From assembly GCA_013398055.1 (NCBI GenBank), contig VZRS01000474.1, positions 310,001 through 374,000 of the forward strand: a stretch of DNA of 64,000 nucleotides, read 5' to 3'. Positions 51,636 through 61,600 of the stretch are shown one piece after another. Positions within the stretch are counted from its first letter, which is position 1. The number at the start of each line of letters is the position of its first letter. Both the position numbers and the translations under genes were made by a program. The notes beneath the pieces were generated by a model. It ran no database searches. It saw nothing but the letters and a program-made list of their open reading frames with translations, and was not told the origin of the DNA. Origin of the DNA: Ifrita kowaldi (lineage: Eukaryota > Chordata > Aves > Passeriformes > Cinclosomatidae).

Positions 51636-53864
51636 CAGAGATTTTCAGAAAGCTCCAGTGTAAAAATGATGAATCCCCAGGTGTGTTTTATCAAGAATGT
51701 TATAGCAGCACCTGCCATAGTGTTGGAAGAAAAGAGAATTGGAACTGAAACGTTACTGCATCTCAACTCATTTTTTAATGGACAATTTCTCCCTGCACAT
51801 GCTTGGAATAAGGAGAAAGCAGGTACTAGAACCCTCTCCTATCTGGAATGATTGCTCAAAATAAGTCATGAGATCAGTTTTGTCTTTCCTTGTGCCCTAG
51901 ATTGTGGGTTCAGCTAGCACATCTAGTGACACTTGTGCCTCCAATGGCTTGTACCTGTCTTAAGAGTATTGCAAAGTTGTGTTCTTGCCATAGAAAAGTG
52001 TGTGGTGCAGATGTCTTTTCTGCTTTCCCCAAGAGCCTTCAGCGCTTCTACTCTGTTTTCTGCAGCGCACCTCTATGTGCAAAAGCTGAATTGTAAAGCA
52101 TGCCAGTTTCAGCCATCATAAAGTTGTCGTGCATTCTTGTGACTAGATTGTATGGTCTGATTATTTTTTGGACCAAGACAAAAATATTTTGTTGTTCTGA
52201 GAAGCAAACTCTTGTGTTTAGTGTCAGTGTTAGAAATAAGGAAAATAATTAGGCAGAAGTTGCTAGCTCTTCCTTTTTTTCCAAAAGCCTCTTCTTTTTC
52301 TTCAGCTGGTGTTCTTTTCTACAAATGAAAAAAGCCTGTCTTTATTGCTGGCAGCTCTGCACACCTGGAGGTTTGACTGGGAACGTGTTCTGAAAAGAGA
52401 TACTTTGAAAGGGTGTTACTCCATGGAAAGCTGTATCTCCTGTAGCTGTTAGATTGCTGCCATGCTCTTAGATTGAATTGAACCGTTCAGTATAACTTTT
52501 AATCATGTCAATTACTTTCATAATTCCAACTCCAAGGCAGCTTTGTATTTTCAGCTGTCTTAATCATACCACATGGCCATGATTTTCAAGGTGTTTTCCA
52601 AGGGAGAGAAACAACTTACTTGGAAAAATCTTATTAGGCTGGAAGGCAGTGTTCCCAGTGGCAACCTCTCCTGATTATTTTGCAGCCCCTGCTTGGCTGC
52701 CTGTGTGGAAGCAGCTTCCATGCCTTGAACTAGAGCATTTAGGAAAGGACAGGACTTCTTTCATGTGTGGAAATCTGATGAAGAACAGTAGAAGTGTGAA
52801 ATGCCAAGCTAGCCATGTCTTTGCTTGTTCTTGCATCTGCCAATCCCTAAAATTCCTCGTGCTGGGAACACAGAAAACATCTCATTGAAACCTGTGACTT
52901 AAATCCTTCCCAGAGCCGGACATCCTGCCCATCTCCCTCCATCCTAGACTCTCATACAAAAGGGATAAAGACCATGAACCAAGAGAGGGCTGGGAGATTA
53001 TTGGTCCAACAGACACTCTCCATTCTCTACCTGGATATGAAGCCAGTGTTGACTTAACCCTATGCACTAGTGTGAAAGTTGGAAACACCAACCTTGCCTT
53101 GCTTTTTGTTGTTAATGAAACGCTAGAAGACAACAGCAAGCAACTCAAAAAGCTGCACTAGACAGAGAAAGATTAATCCCATCTGAGTGAGCATTTTAGT
53201 CGTTCATCCGTCAGTCTTGCTATGTGCAAACTGAGCCCCAATGATGCATCACTCTGGCCTTGCTGCATAGTTGTTTTCCTTCTTTCACTTACAAATCTCT
53301 CTCAATTCCCATGTTTCTGAGGTTTTGGTTGCTAGGCTTACAGCATGTTAGAGAAACACTCTGAATGATACCTGGGGCAGTGAGAAAAGATAACTTAAAA
53401 CAATTTTTCTGGTTTGGTAGCCCCTTACATGGAAAATTTCACCTCATTATTAATGTCTTATAGGCTGGATTTATTTTTTAGATCAGTCAATGAGCACCAC
53501 TTGGTCCACAAAGGCATTTTAGAGAGATTGTTCCAGGTTAACTGTCTGTGTTCAGGAGTAGGTGTAGTCCCATAAAAATCAGTAGAGGTTACATTGGCAC
53601 TAAGACATTCAATGTCTGTATACTGCAAAGCTGGAAGAGGGCTGGGCAGGTTCACTGTGCTGATAAAATTTCTGTGGTATGAGCGGTTTGTCCTAACATT
53701 CACCTTATGCCTTCTGGTGGCAAATTCAGCTCTGCACAAAATTATTTCCAGGTGATCATTTTGATCAGAGAACTGATTGTAAGGAAAGTTCATGTTCGAA
53801 ATGCAGTGGGGTCAGGCTGCCCTCCTTGTAAGCCCTACAGAGGGGTAGGGCAGCTGAGAACAAC

Positions 53865-53886
53865 CTTGATTTAATCTTGATTTAAT
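53865..53886 (+). repeat. 11-base tandem duplication
   Basis: CTTGATTTAAT occurs twice in direct succession without a mismatch. Confidence 0.85.
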
Positions 53887-55087
53887 CATCCCAGGAATCC
53901 ACAGAGGTCTGCTGTTTCATGAAGCAGATGGAAAGACAAAACTGCAAATTAAACGTGAAACTGAGTGCTGATTCTTACTGTAAATATTTCTGAATTTATG
54001 GCAAATGTGGAGCAGTGGAATAAGAAAATGGTGCAATTCTAGGCATTTACAGTTTATGGGCTTTTCAGTGGAAGTAATTCTGTGATTCCTGGTTGGTTAC
54101 AAAGTGCTTGGTTAGATTTTGACACACTTTCTCTGTTCCTCTGCAGGCCTCTACCCCTGATCTTTTTAGAACTGTATTTAAAATATTCCTGCAAGACTCT
54201 GCACTTAAAAAACCTCTTCTACAAAGTAGTAGGGCCTTTTATAAGAAGAGAAAGGTAATGAACTGCAGTGTATTACAGGCCAGATTTTTAAAGGTATTTA
54301 AGTGCTATAGCAATGGAAATTGAAGAACTAGATGCTTTTGGAAATCCCTCAAGATGGTTAACTGTGTCTGTAGATGCTTTAATAAATTTGTTCCAAGTGG
54401 TTTGCCTAAGGTTCAGTTAGTCACTGCTAGAGAGTTGAAATGGGAAACTTTCTCTGTACTGCTGTAGCCATTAATCATTTTTGCTTTCTTTATGACAAGG
54501 TGATGGGAAAATGTAGCTGTTTGTAGAATCCAATGGAATAGGGAAGAAATAATAATGAGTTATAAAATGAAAGTTCAGCTTTTTTCTGAGTCGTAGACTT
54601 CTCCTGTAACCTCACATTTATAACTGTAATGGATGAATGTAGACTCCCACTGTTTGTCTCTATAATCACCATGTGGTTAATCAAAATTATTTACTAAATC
54701 TTTTCTACAGTGTGCTTAAGAGAAGTCTTAGGTAGCAGGTCTTTGAAAGAATTCGATGTCCTCAATGCATTTTGATAGTAAAAATCACATGCTATTTTTT
54801 CTTTCTTTCTGGTTGATCATTGTCCTTGTTGCAAACTTAATATCTAATTTGAGTGTTTAATGTTTCCAAGTTTGCATTCATTTTTCTTTATATCATCTCA
54901 TTTACTTACAAAGACAGAGTGAGTATGAATTCCAGGTGAAATGGGTTTTTTTGTGTTTACAAAAACAGCAATACAGTCTCTACAAGTAGGTTTTAACAGT
55001 GAAATCCTTTTACCCTGTTTTTCATCGTTACTGCACATTCTCATTTTACTGTTTTTCTCATTAAATGCATTTGTTTCCATTAACCAG

Positions 55088-55175
55088 GATGCTGAGAAAT
55101 TGGCCGGTGAAGACCATGCCTGGAAAGCAGTCAAAGATGCTGTAAATGAAGTGAGATATCCAAAATCAAAAGAAG
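55088..55175 (+). CDS. SMYD3: SMYD3 exon, post-SET to C-terminal TPR-like domain linker (human residues about 272-301)
   Basis: This 88-base exon starts in phase 0 and leaves one base for the next codon. It reads DAEKLAGEDHAWKAVKDAVN followed by EVRYPKSKE. Human SMYD3 reads DADMLTGDEQVWKEV from the same position, so the match is clear for the first half and weaker after it, as expected for the diverging start of the helical C-terminal domain. This domain packs against the SET core and shapes the substrate cleft. The length from Asp272 to the later Cys-Gln equals the human length once joined to the next exon. The acceptor is TCCATTAACCAG and the donor is AAAGAAG followed by GTATCC. The frame stays open into the intron on both sides, which is chance. 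Confidence 0.9.
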
Positions 55176-56663
55176 GTATCCTTTCAGTGACAGGCCACAG
55201 TCCGTCATTCAGTTGTGAAAAGAGCCCCTTAGTATGCAGTTCATCTCTTGAGATTAATTTCCTTACATTTACATTCTTTTTATTGTAATGTTTTTAGATT
55301 CATTTGCTGTTTAAAATGTGTAATGTTCTTAATTGTATTAATAATAGAGTCTCTGATTGCTTGGAATGGAACTGCTTTGTGGCAGGGATAGTAACTACCA
55401 AGCACGTGAAGGGGTATTTTGGCTCTGATTTAGATTTCTGCTATCACAGCCCACCATTTCATATAAATCCACTTCTAAATGAAAGAAAGCTTAATCTGGA
55501 ATGTTGTTAAATTCTTTGTTTTGTTACTCTCAGTGTGAACATTTACAGGTTCTCATTCTTTGCACAGCAATGACAATAACAAGGAAATAATCACAGTCAG
55601 GTTCACAGCAGACATTATAGCATCATTATAATAAGATATAATAATATATAATAATAATTGGTAATTAAGCAAATTGAATGAAATGATCTTGCACTAATAA
55701 ACAGAACTGGAGTCTAATGGCTGTCATGTAGATAGTTAGTCCAATTAAAGAAATTAGTGAACAGCAGCAACCAAGAAAAGATGAGCAGAAGAGACGTGGA
55801 GATTTTTACTAGAATAGTATGGATTTGTTGAGTTCTTACTTATCTGGGTCTATTCGGTGGAATTTCCCTGACTGGGAATTTGGCCCATTGTGGCAAGATG
55901 CCTTACCATTTTCAGAAACATGGGCTTTCTCTCAAGCTAGAAAGAATTTAATCTTCCAGTACTCCTTTTTGGCAGCACGAAAGATGAGTTTGCATAAGGA
56001 TACTCCAGGCTGGAAACAAGTGATCACAATTTACACAGTAACAAAAACCCCAACCCATTACACCGAGTTTGTTTCTTTCTAATCCAGAGAGGTTAATTTT
56101 TTAGCAAAGGGGAAACACTCATCTCACCTTGCTTTAATTTCACATAGTTTCTGGTCTGTTTTAAGTTCCTCTGTAGTCACTGTATTGAAACAGACAGTAC
56201 TGAAATAGATCTTCAGAGCCCGTGATTCAGCCTGCATGTTAAATTATAGATATGCAAGCTGAAGTTGCAATAGTTCTTATACTGAAACTGTGCAGTCAGA
56301 ATACCGGTCCTATTTAAAATTCCTGTATTTAATTGCAGGAGAAATTGCATTAATGTATTTTGCAAGTGTCTTTAATTAAGATTAATGATTTAACTGATAC
56401 TTAAAAATAAATCAAATGCATGGTAATGAAATATATCAGGACTGGTTGGAAAAATCTATTCTTGTTGTCTGTTCGGCTTCTGTTCTCAGTCATGGGCTAT
56501 TTGAAATGTGTCATCTTTACTTTGTGCACCACAATACCAGTGCTAACTGACATGCGGTGGTGAGTGCAGTACTTGAAGAGGGAACTTGACTTTTTTCAAC
56601 TTCCCAATAATGAATAGAAAACCTTCCTGGCAGACTGAGGCACATAGTTATTAGTTCCTGCAA

Positions 56664-56677
56664 ATATATATATATAT
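56664..56677 (+). repeat. AT dinucleotide run
   Basis: Seven perfect AT units in the intron between the two TPR-domain exons. Confidence 0.85.
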
Positions 56678-57908
56678 TTTAACAAATTAAACCAACAGTT
56701 TCTACAGTAGAGAAAGTTGGTGACTCCCACAGTCTGACCTACTGATTGTAACTGATGCAGTGTTGTAGTGCTAAATCCACAGTTAGATGTGCTTGAGGCA
56801 GTCCTCCTCTACTCCTGGGCAGATGCAGGACAGGCAGCTCTTTGGTACTTTTGCAGCTGATGGCAGGTTTTCTAGTTTGCAGTTTTACATACCTGCAAAT
56901 TTGGTCCCAGCGGGTTTTGTTTTATAGCACATCTGCTATTAGATGATAGTGAGTGAACAAAGTAGAATAATGGGAAGTAAAAGCAGACATACTGTGCATC
57001 AGCTAAAATGGTAATCTTTCAAGAATGTCAGTGGTTTGTGCTTTCTACAAAAATTGTATCAAGTGGAAATAACATCCCTCATTCTTTGGTTTTTCTGTCC
57101 TTAATCAGTTGTAAAGAATACATGGATGTTTGCCAAAGATACAAAGGTTAAGGTGCAATTTTATAATAACACATTCCTTCCCTTATATGGCTCTTTCAAT
57201 CCAAGGGCATGAGAGCAATTCACAAATAATTAGTTTAGCCTTGTAACAACCATGCTATAAATCCTGGCCCATGGTGGTCACATTCTTAAATTTAAGTATG
57301 TAAATATTCCCATGTTCAAGATGGACATCAAATTACTTCACCACAGGTTTGTCATTGTACACTTTAAATTCATTGCTGGATCAGTGTGAATAGTATTTGG
57401 AGTAATTAGTGAAGATAACTAACTGCTGGACTTCCTTGAGCTGATTGTGTGGAAAGGGCTATAATACAATCAATGTTATTACTTCTCTTACTATAAGTCT
57501 AGTTTTTTCTTTATTTCATTTCTTCTTACTTGTGTGAGGAGTATCTTTTTGGTGTTTAGACTACTTACATTCTGGGACTCCCATGGGTACAATCATAGGT
57601 GGTAATACTCATTTGAAAAATGCAAATATTGGGGTTCAGATTAGGTGCAGTCAGAGAGAGAAGAATCTGGTCCACAGAGAAGTCAAATCAGTGCAGAATG
57701 TAATGAGAAAAGTGATGTGTGCTTAGTAATATCCAAATAAAGTGAATGCAAGGTTATCTTTCCTCCATTCCAAACCCACAAAAAATCTTCTTGTAGCATT
57801 GGAGGTGAAAATCGCCTTTACTGCCGAGATCATTAGTCCTGAATTACAGTCAGACATCAAAACTGTGATGCTTTTCTTTCTCATGCATGAAACATGCAGC
57901 TGTACATC

Positions 57909-57925
57909 AAAAAAAAAAAAAAAAA
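57909..57925 (+). repeat. A17 homopolymer
   Basis: An uninterrupted run of A. The upstream sequence shows no recognised SINE or CR1, so its origin is unclear. Confidence 0.88.
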
Positions 57926-58038
57926 TCACAGCACTCTTTATGACTGTTTTGAGGAGAAAGAAAATTAATTTTAAGAAAAGGTTCTAATTTCATGAGAATT
58001 CTAAACAAAATTTTGGGCAGCTTAAAAGGATGAGTCAT

Positions 58039-58062
58039 TATATATATATATACACACATATA
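58039..58062 (+). repeat. TA/CA dinucleotide run
   Basis: Seven TA units followed by CACACATATA, about 400 bases upstream of the last exon in the window. Confidence 0.88.
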
Positions 58063-58470
58063 AAGTCTTTTTTTAACTGCTGGGACTTTTTTAAAGACAC
58101 ATTTCCATGGACTCTTGCCCTTGGCTTTAAGAACTATAGTATTTTAAGTAAATAATGTTTCAGTACCTAAATAAAAGTTATATGAATTTCTGTTATATAT
58201 TAAAATATCCTTGCAATTTGTCATCTTTCTTTTACCATTTATTGGTAAAATACTGCCTTCTTTAGAAATTGTTTTGCTACGTATAAACGAAGCAGTTACC
58301 TAAGCTACCACTTCTGCATTTAAGTATGTTTTCAAGAATTGTAGCAGAGTCTGGAATGATGGCAACTTTTCTATTTTAATGCTTTGTAGCTCTTACTCCT
58401 TGCTAAACAGTATTTACAAGTTGTATTTTTGTTTGATTAAATGTATTTCTTTAACTAAGGCCAATAACAG

Positions 58471-58639
58471 AATGGAAGCATGTTCTGGAAAGATGCCAGA
58501 ATCTCTTGAGCAGCAACGATCTACCAGATATAAATATCTATCAGCTGAAAATGCTTGACTGTGCCATGGATGCCTGTATTAACCTTCAATCCTGGGAAGA
58601 AGCATTGTATTATGGCAGCAGGACTCTGGAACCATACAG
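58471..58639 (+). CDS. SMYD3: SMYD3 exon, TPR-like C-terminal helices (human residues about 301-357)
   Basis: This exon has 169 bases. Its first two bases complete the Glu codon begun in the previous exon (G|AA), and it ends two bases into the next codon, expected to be the Arg of EPYR. The product reads WKHVLERCQNLLSSNDLPDI, then NIYQLKMLDCAMDACINLQS, then WEEALYYGSRTLEPY. The stretch DINIYQLK-LDCAMDACINL is nearly identical to human SMYD3 and settles the identity. Two residues are missing relative to the human loop SSNSERLPD. The acceptor is CCAATAACAG, preceded by a likely branch point (TTAACTAA) and by another AG 11 bases upstream. That other AG would put a stop two codons into the exon, so the downstream AG is taken as the true site. 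The donor is CATACAG followed by GTAAGG. Confidence 0.95.
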
Positions 58640-61600
58640 GTAAGGGGTGTAACTGGTTCAGCTGCTTCCAAAGATGGGGGAGAGCTGGCTGTCTCATTAA
58701 AAGTGAAGACTGCGCTTCATCTTGATGCTTCTTACTGTTTTTATTTCTTGTGTGTGTCTTGCATTGCTTTTTAGGTTAATGAATGAGGCAGAACTCTCAT
58801 TCTGCTTTCACAGTCAGGCTGAAAGCAAATAAAAGGATAACAGGAACTATAATAATAAAAACTGGTTATTATCTCCTTGCTTTTTCACATGTTCAGATGC
58901 TGCCACATCCCTGGTCAGAAACGGACTTTCAGGCTCCATTGACATGAGGGTATCAGTGTTTTATGCTGAGATAGGGTGAAAGTGAGGGACAGGTAGCTGG
59001 TTGAAATAACGTGTATTCTCTGTATACTCTATACATAGAATTTACAGAAATAATAAAAAAATCTTGCAAAATGCAATTTCAACTGGAAATTAAAAAGTTC
59101 CTAGTCTTTATTTTAGGAAGAGGTCAAGGTGGTGAAGTACTTGCTTTTCTTCTCTCCTGGTCAGTACTTGTTCCTGTGCTGTGTGTTGGGAGAGTTTCTG
59201 AGTCTGATGGTCATTTTTTGATATGGAAGGATAGTCTAGGAGATCATACATCACATGGTAAGGCTTGAAATTGATTGGAACCTGGGGCTGTAGTGCAACT
59301 TTGGTCATCTAGTAGAGAAAGGGCAGGTGCTTCTGCTTTGGTCTGTGTTCTAAAAGCTTTAAGACTCACATCTTTGGGTTCTGAATAGTTGCATTGTTTG
59401 TAACTAAGTGTAAGCCTGTGCTGAGTGTCCAGAGATAATGTCATTCACACATGAATATTCATTCTCGGTAACATATTTCTTAGAGCATCCATTTCTTCTC
59501 TGTTGGTGCACCACGTGATGTTTCAGTGCAACGTGTGATGTTGAGAAGTGTGAGGGGTGTGCTAGAGCTGAACAATATGCTCTGCTGTGAATATGAACAT
59601 TTCAGATGTTACATATTTTCCCTAATCAAACGGAGATGCCATCAGCATTCAGCATTTTGCCTGAGGAAATTCCACGTGGCAGCCTGTTCCTGAATAAAAC
59701 TCAGGGCTTCACTTGAGGAACATAGTGTTTCAGAGCTCTCACTAGAAAGTGATTGCTGATAAAAGCTGCATAGGCTATGGTACATCACAGCTGTGGAGTA
59801 GCTCTGTGTTCATAATGACTGCTCCTTTTCATAGAGGAGGACATAAGTGCCTACAAATTTTCACATTTCTTCAAGGTGAAATTCACGTTGTACATGTCCC
59901 ACTTAACCTTTTAACCAGGGCTTATGTAGTACTGCAGCAGTACATGCTTCCTGCCAGTGTTCTACCTTGTGGCACACTGCAGATGAACAGAGTAGTCTGC
60001 TTGGTTAAATGTTCCCTTATTAAATAAAAAAAACCAAATCTCACTTGTTTTGGGTTGGGTTGGTATTTTTATAACTTGTTAACTCAGTTGTTCACAACTG
60101 AAAATGGAGCATTTTTTTTCTGTAGACATTTCTGAGAGCAGAGATTACAGTGAGGCCAAGTGCAATTTTACCAGATAATTTAAAAAAGCTTTCTCTGTTT
60201 TGCTTGCTGAAGTGTACCATAGTTTTCAAGCTGTTTAATGCAGCAGTTCAGAGATGAAGGAAAGGATTTGACTGTGCATCCAGTTAGTATCTCTTATGGT
60301 AATAATTATTTACATGAGATATTTGACTTTTTTTGCACCTTGTAGAGCTTGTCGTTATTCTCTCCTCACCCAAAAGCATTATTTAAGAGAGATTTTCAGT
60401 TTTTTCTTTTTCTTTATACCTTCAAGTCATCACTACAAGCTTTGACACACCTGAAACAAAATCTTCAGTTTCTCATTACAGCAAATTGTGCCCTAAGCAG
60501 CAGGAGAGCAAATCCTAGGAAATCCTTTGGGATACATTGAATTTCTCCTGTTGAATCAATCTACTGCTTGGCTGCTCCTGCAGTTCCATTATAGCTACCT
60601 ATTTTCCTTTCCTCAGCTCTGGAAAAAGTATTCATACAGATCTCCACAGGGAATCACCTGAGAATTCGTGCAGTCCATATAAATAGGAAATCATTGTTAC
60701 AACTTTAAAGGCTCTGGAGATTTGGTCAGAACCAGTTTTAATTTCAGGTAATGTGTTTATTGTGCGTTTTTCATTTCTTTAGCAGCAAGATTAATTTTCA
60801 GTGCTGTGTGACACATTGTATCATAATGTATATTTTCATTATGATGGTTGCTGTCTTTTTCAGAATCATCCACTTCTTGTAAGTGGCAGAGATAGACGTC
60901 TGAACCACATAGAACCGATTTGTCACGCTGAATACCAGCCCCTGTGTTTTAGGTAGCGATGATAACCTATAAGGATCATTGTTCAGGACCTCTGAAATGG
61001 TTTCAGCAAAAAGAAAGAGAAAGGTAGTGTCTGCCAAGACGAAAAGCTGCCTTCTCCTTTTGTGCCAAACCATAGCCATCCATTTTTTGTTAAAACCTTC
61101 AACGTGTACTTCCACTGAATAGCCTAAGCCAAGCGTATCTGCACGGCTTTCCTTGTAAATGCCACAGTAATAGCCTGTCTGTCCAAGAGCCTTAACGAAA
61201 GTTAAGACATTTGCCTAAGTGAAAGCTGCCCCACGTCATAGTCAGCACTCAGCAGCTTGCAAAAATAAACTTCCTTTCAAAATCCTCATGAGCCTTAACC
61301 ACAGAATAACAGAGTATCAGCAAGAGGTGTTACACGGGTTTGTCATGTCTCAGTTAGCACATTCACACTCTGGGCTGACTGCTGCTCATGGAGGATCAGA
61401 TTCAGAGATACTGAGAAAGACAGATTTCCCTTAGGTTACCTCAGAGGAAGGACCCAGCATTTAGCCCTTACATTACTGACAAGGCACATATGTGCTGGGG
61501 ATTAGGTTTGGGGTATTTTTTCCCCTTGTCTCAAGTATTCAGTGCTTTACACTGCTGCCAGAAAGTGGAAGGATGCATCTGTTATAAAACTCTGCTAGAT

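Larger units (their letters stand above)
34297..55087 (+). other. SMYD3: SMYD3 intron between the catalytic-Tyr exon and the first TPR-domain exon (20791 bases)
   Basis: This is the longest intron wholly inside the window. It separates the SET/post-SET part from the C-terminal domain. Contents I can support are an AAAAAG-type purine array (35092-35155), a decayed minus-strand membrane-protein frame (37492-38108), a 10-C run (38991-39000), an inverted repeat (46549-46595), an ATT/ACT trinucleotide array (49659-49707, with a second patch at 49731-49750) and several tiny tandem duplications. Most of the rest is plain AT-rich sequence in which I see nothing specific. Confidence 0.87.
55176..58470 (+). 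other. SMYD3: SMYD3 intron between the two TPR-domain exons (3295 bases)
   Basis: It begins GTATCC and ends AATAACAG. It contains a TA run (56664-56677), a 17-A run (57909-57925) and a TA/CA run (58039-58062). Nothing else was recognised. Confidence 0.87.

Noticed and set aside
53458..53793. Minus-strand frame of 111 codons
   Set aside because: No hydrophobic pattern, motif or splice context. A frame of this length is expected by chance in 64 kb of AT-rich DNA.
54941..55288. Plus-strand frame of 115 codons as a separate gene
   Set aside because: It is SMYD3 exon sequence (55088-55175) read through into intron on both sides. The real unit is the 88-base exon.
58460..58470. Use of the first AG (58458-58459) as the exon start
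   Set aside because: It would add 11 bases and a stop codon after two residues. The AG at 58469-58470 restores the SMYD3 frame.
25143..58639. SMYD1 or SMYD2 as the gene identity
   Set aside because: The C-terminal block DINIYQLK-LDCAMDACINL and NHSCDPNC fit SMYD3. SMYD2 has NHSCCPN and a different helical domain, and SMYD1 has a diverged NHDCWPN-type block.
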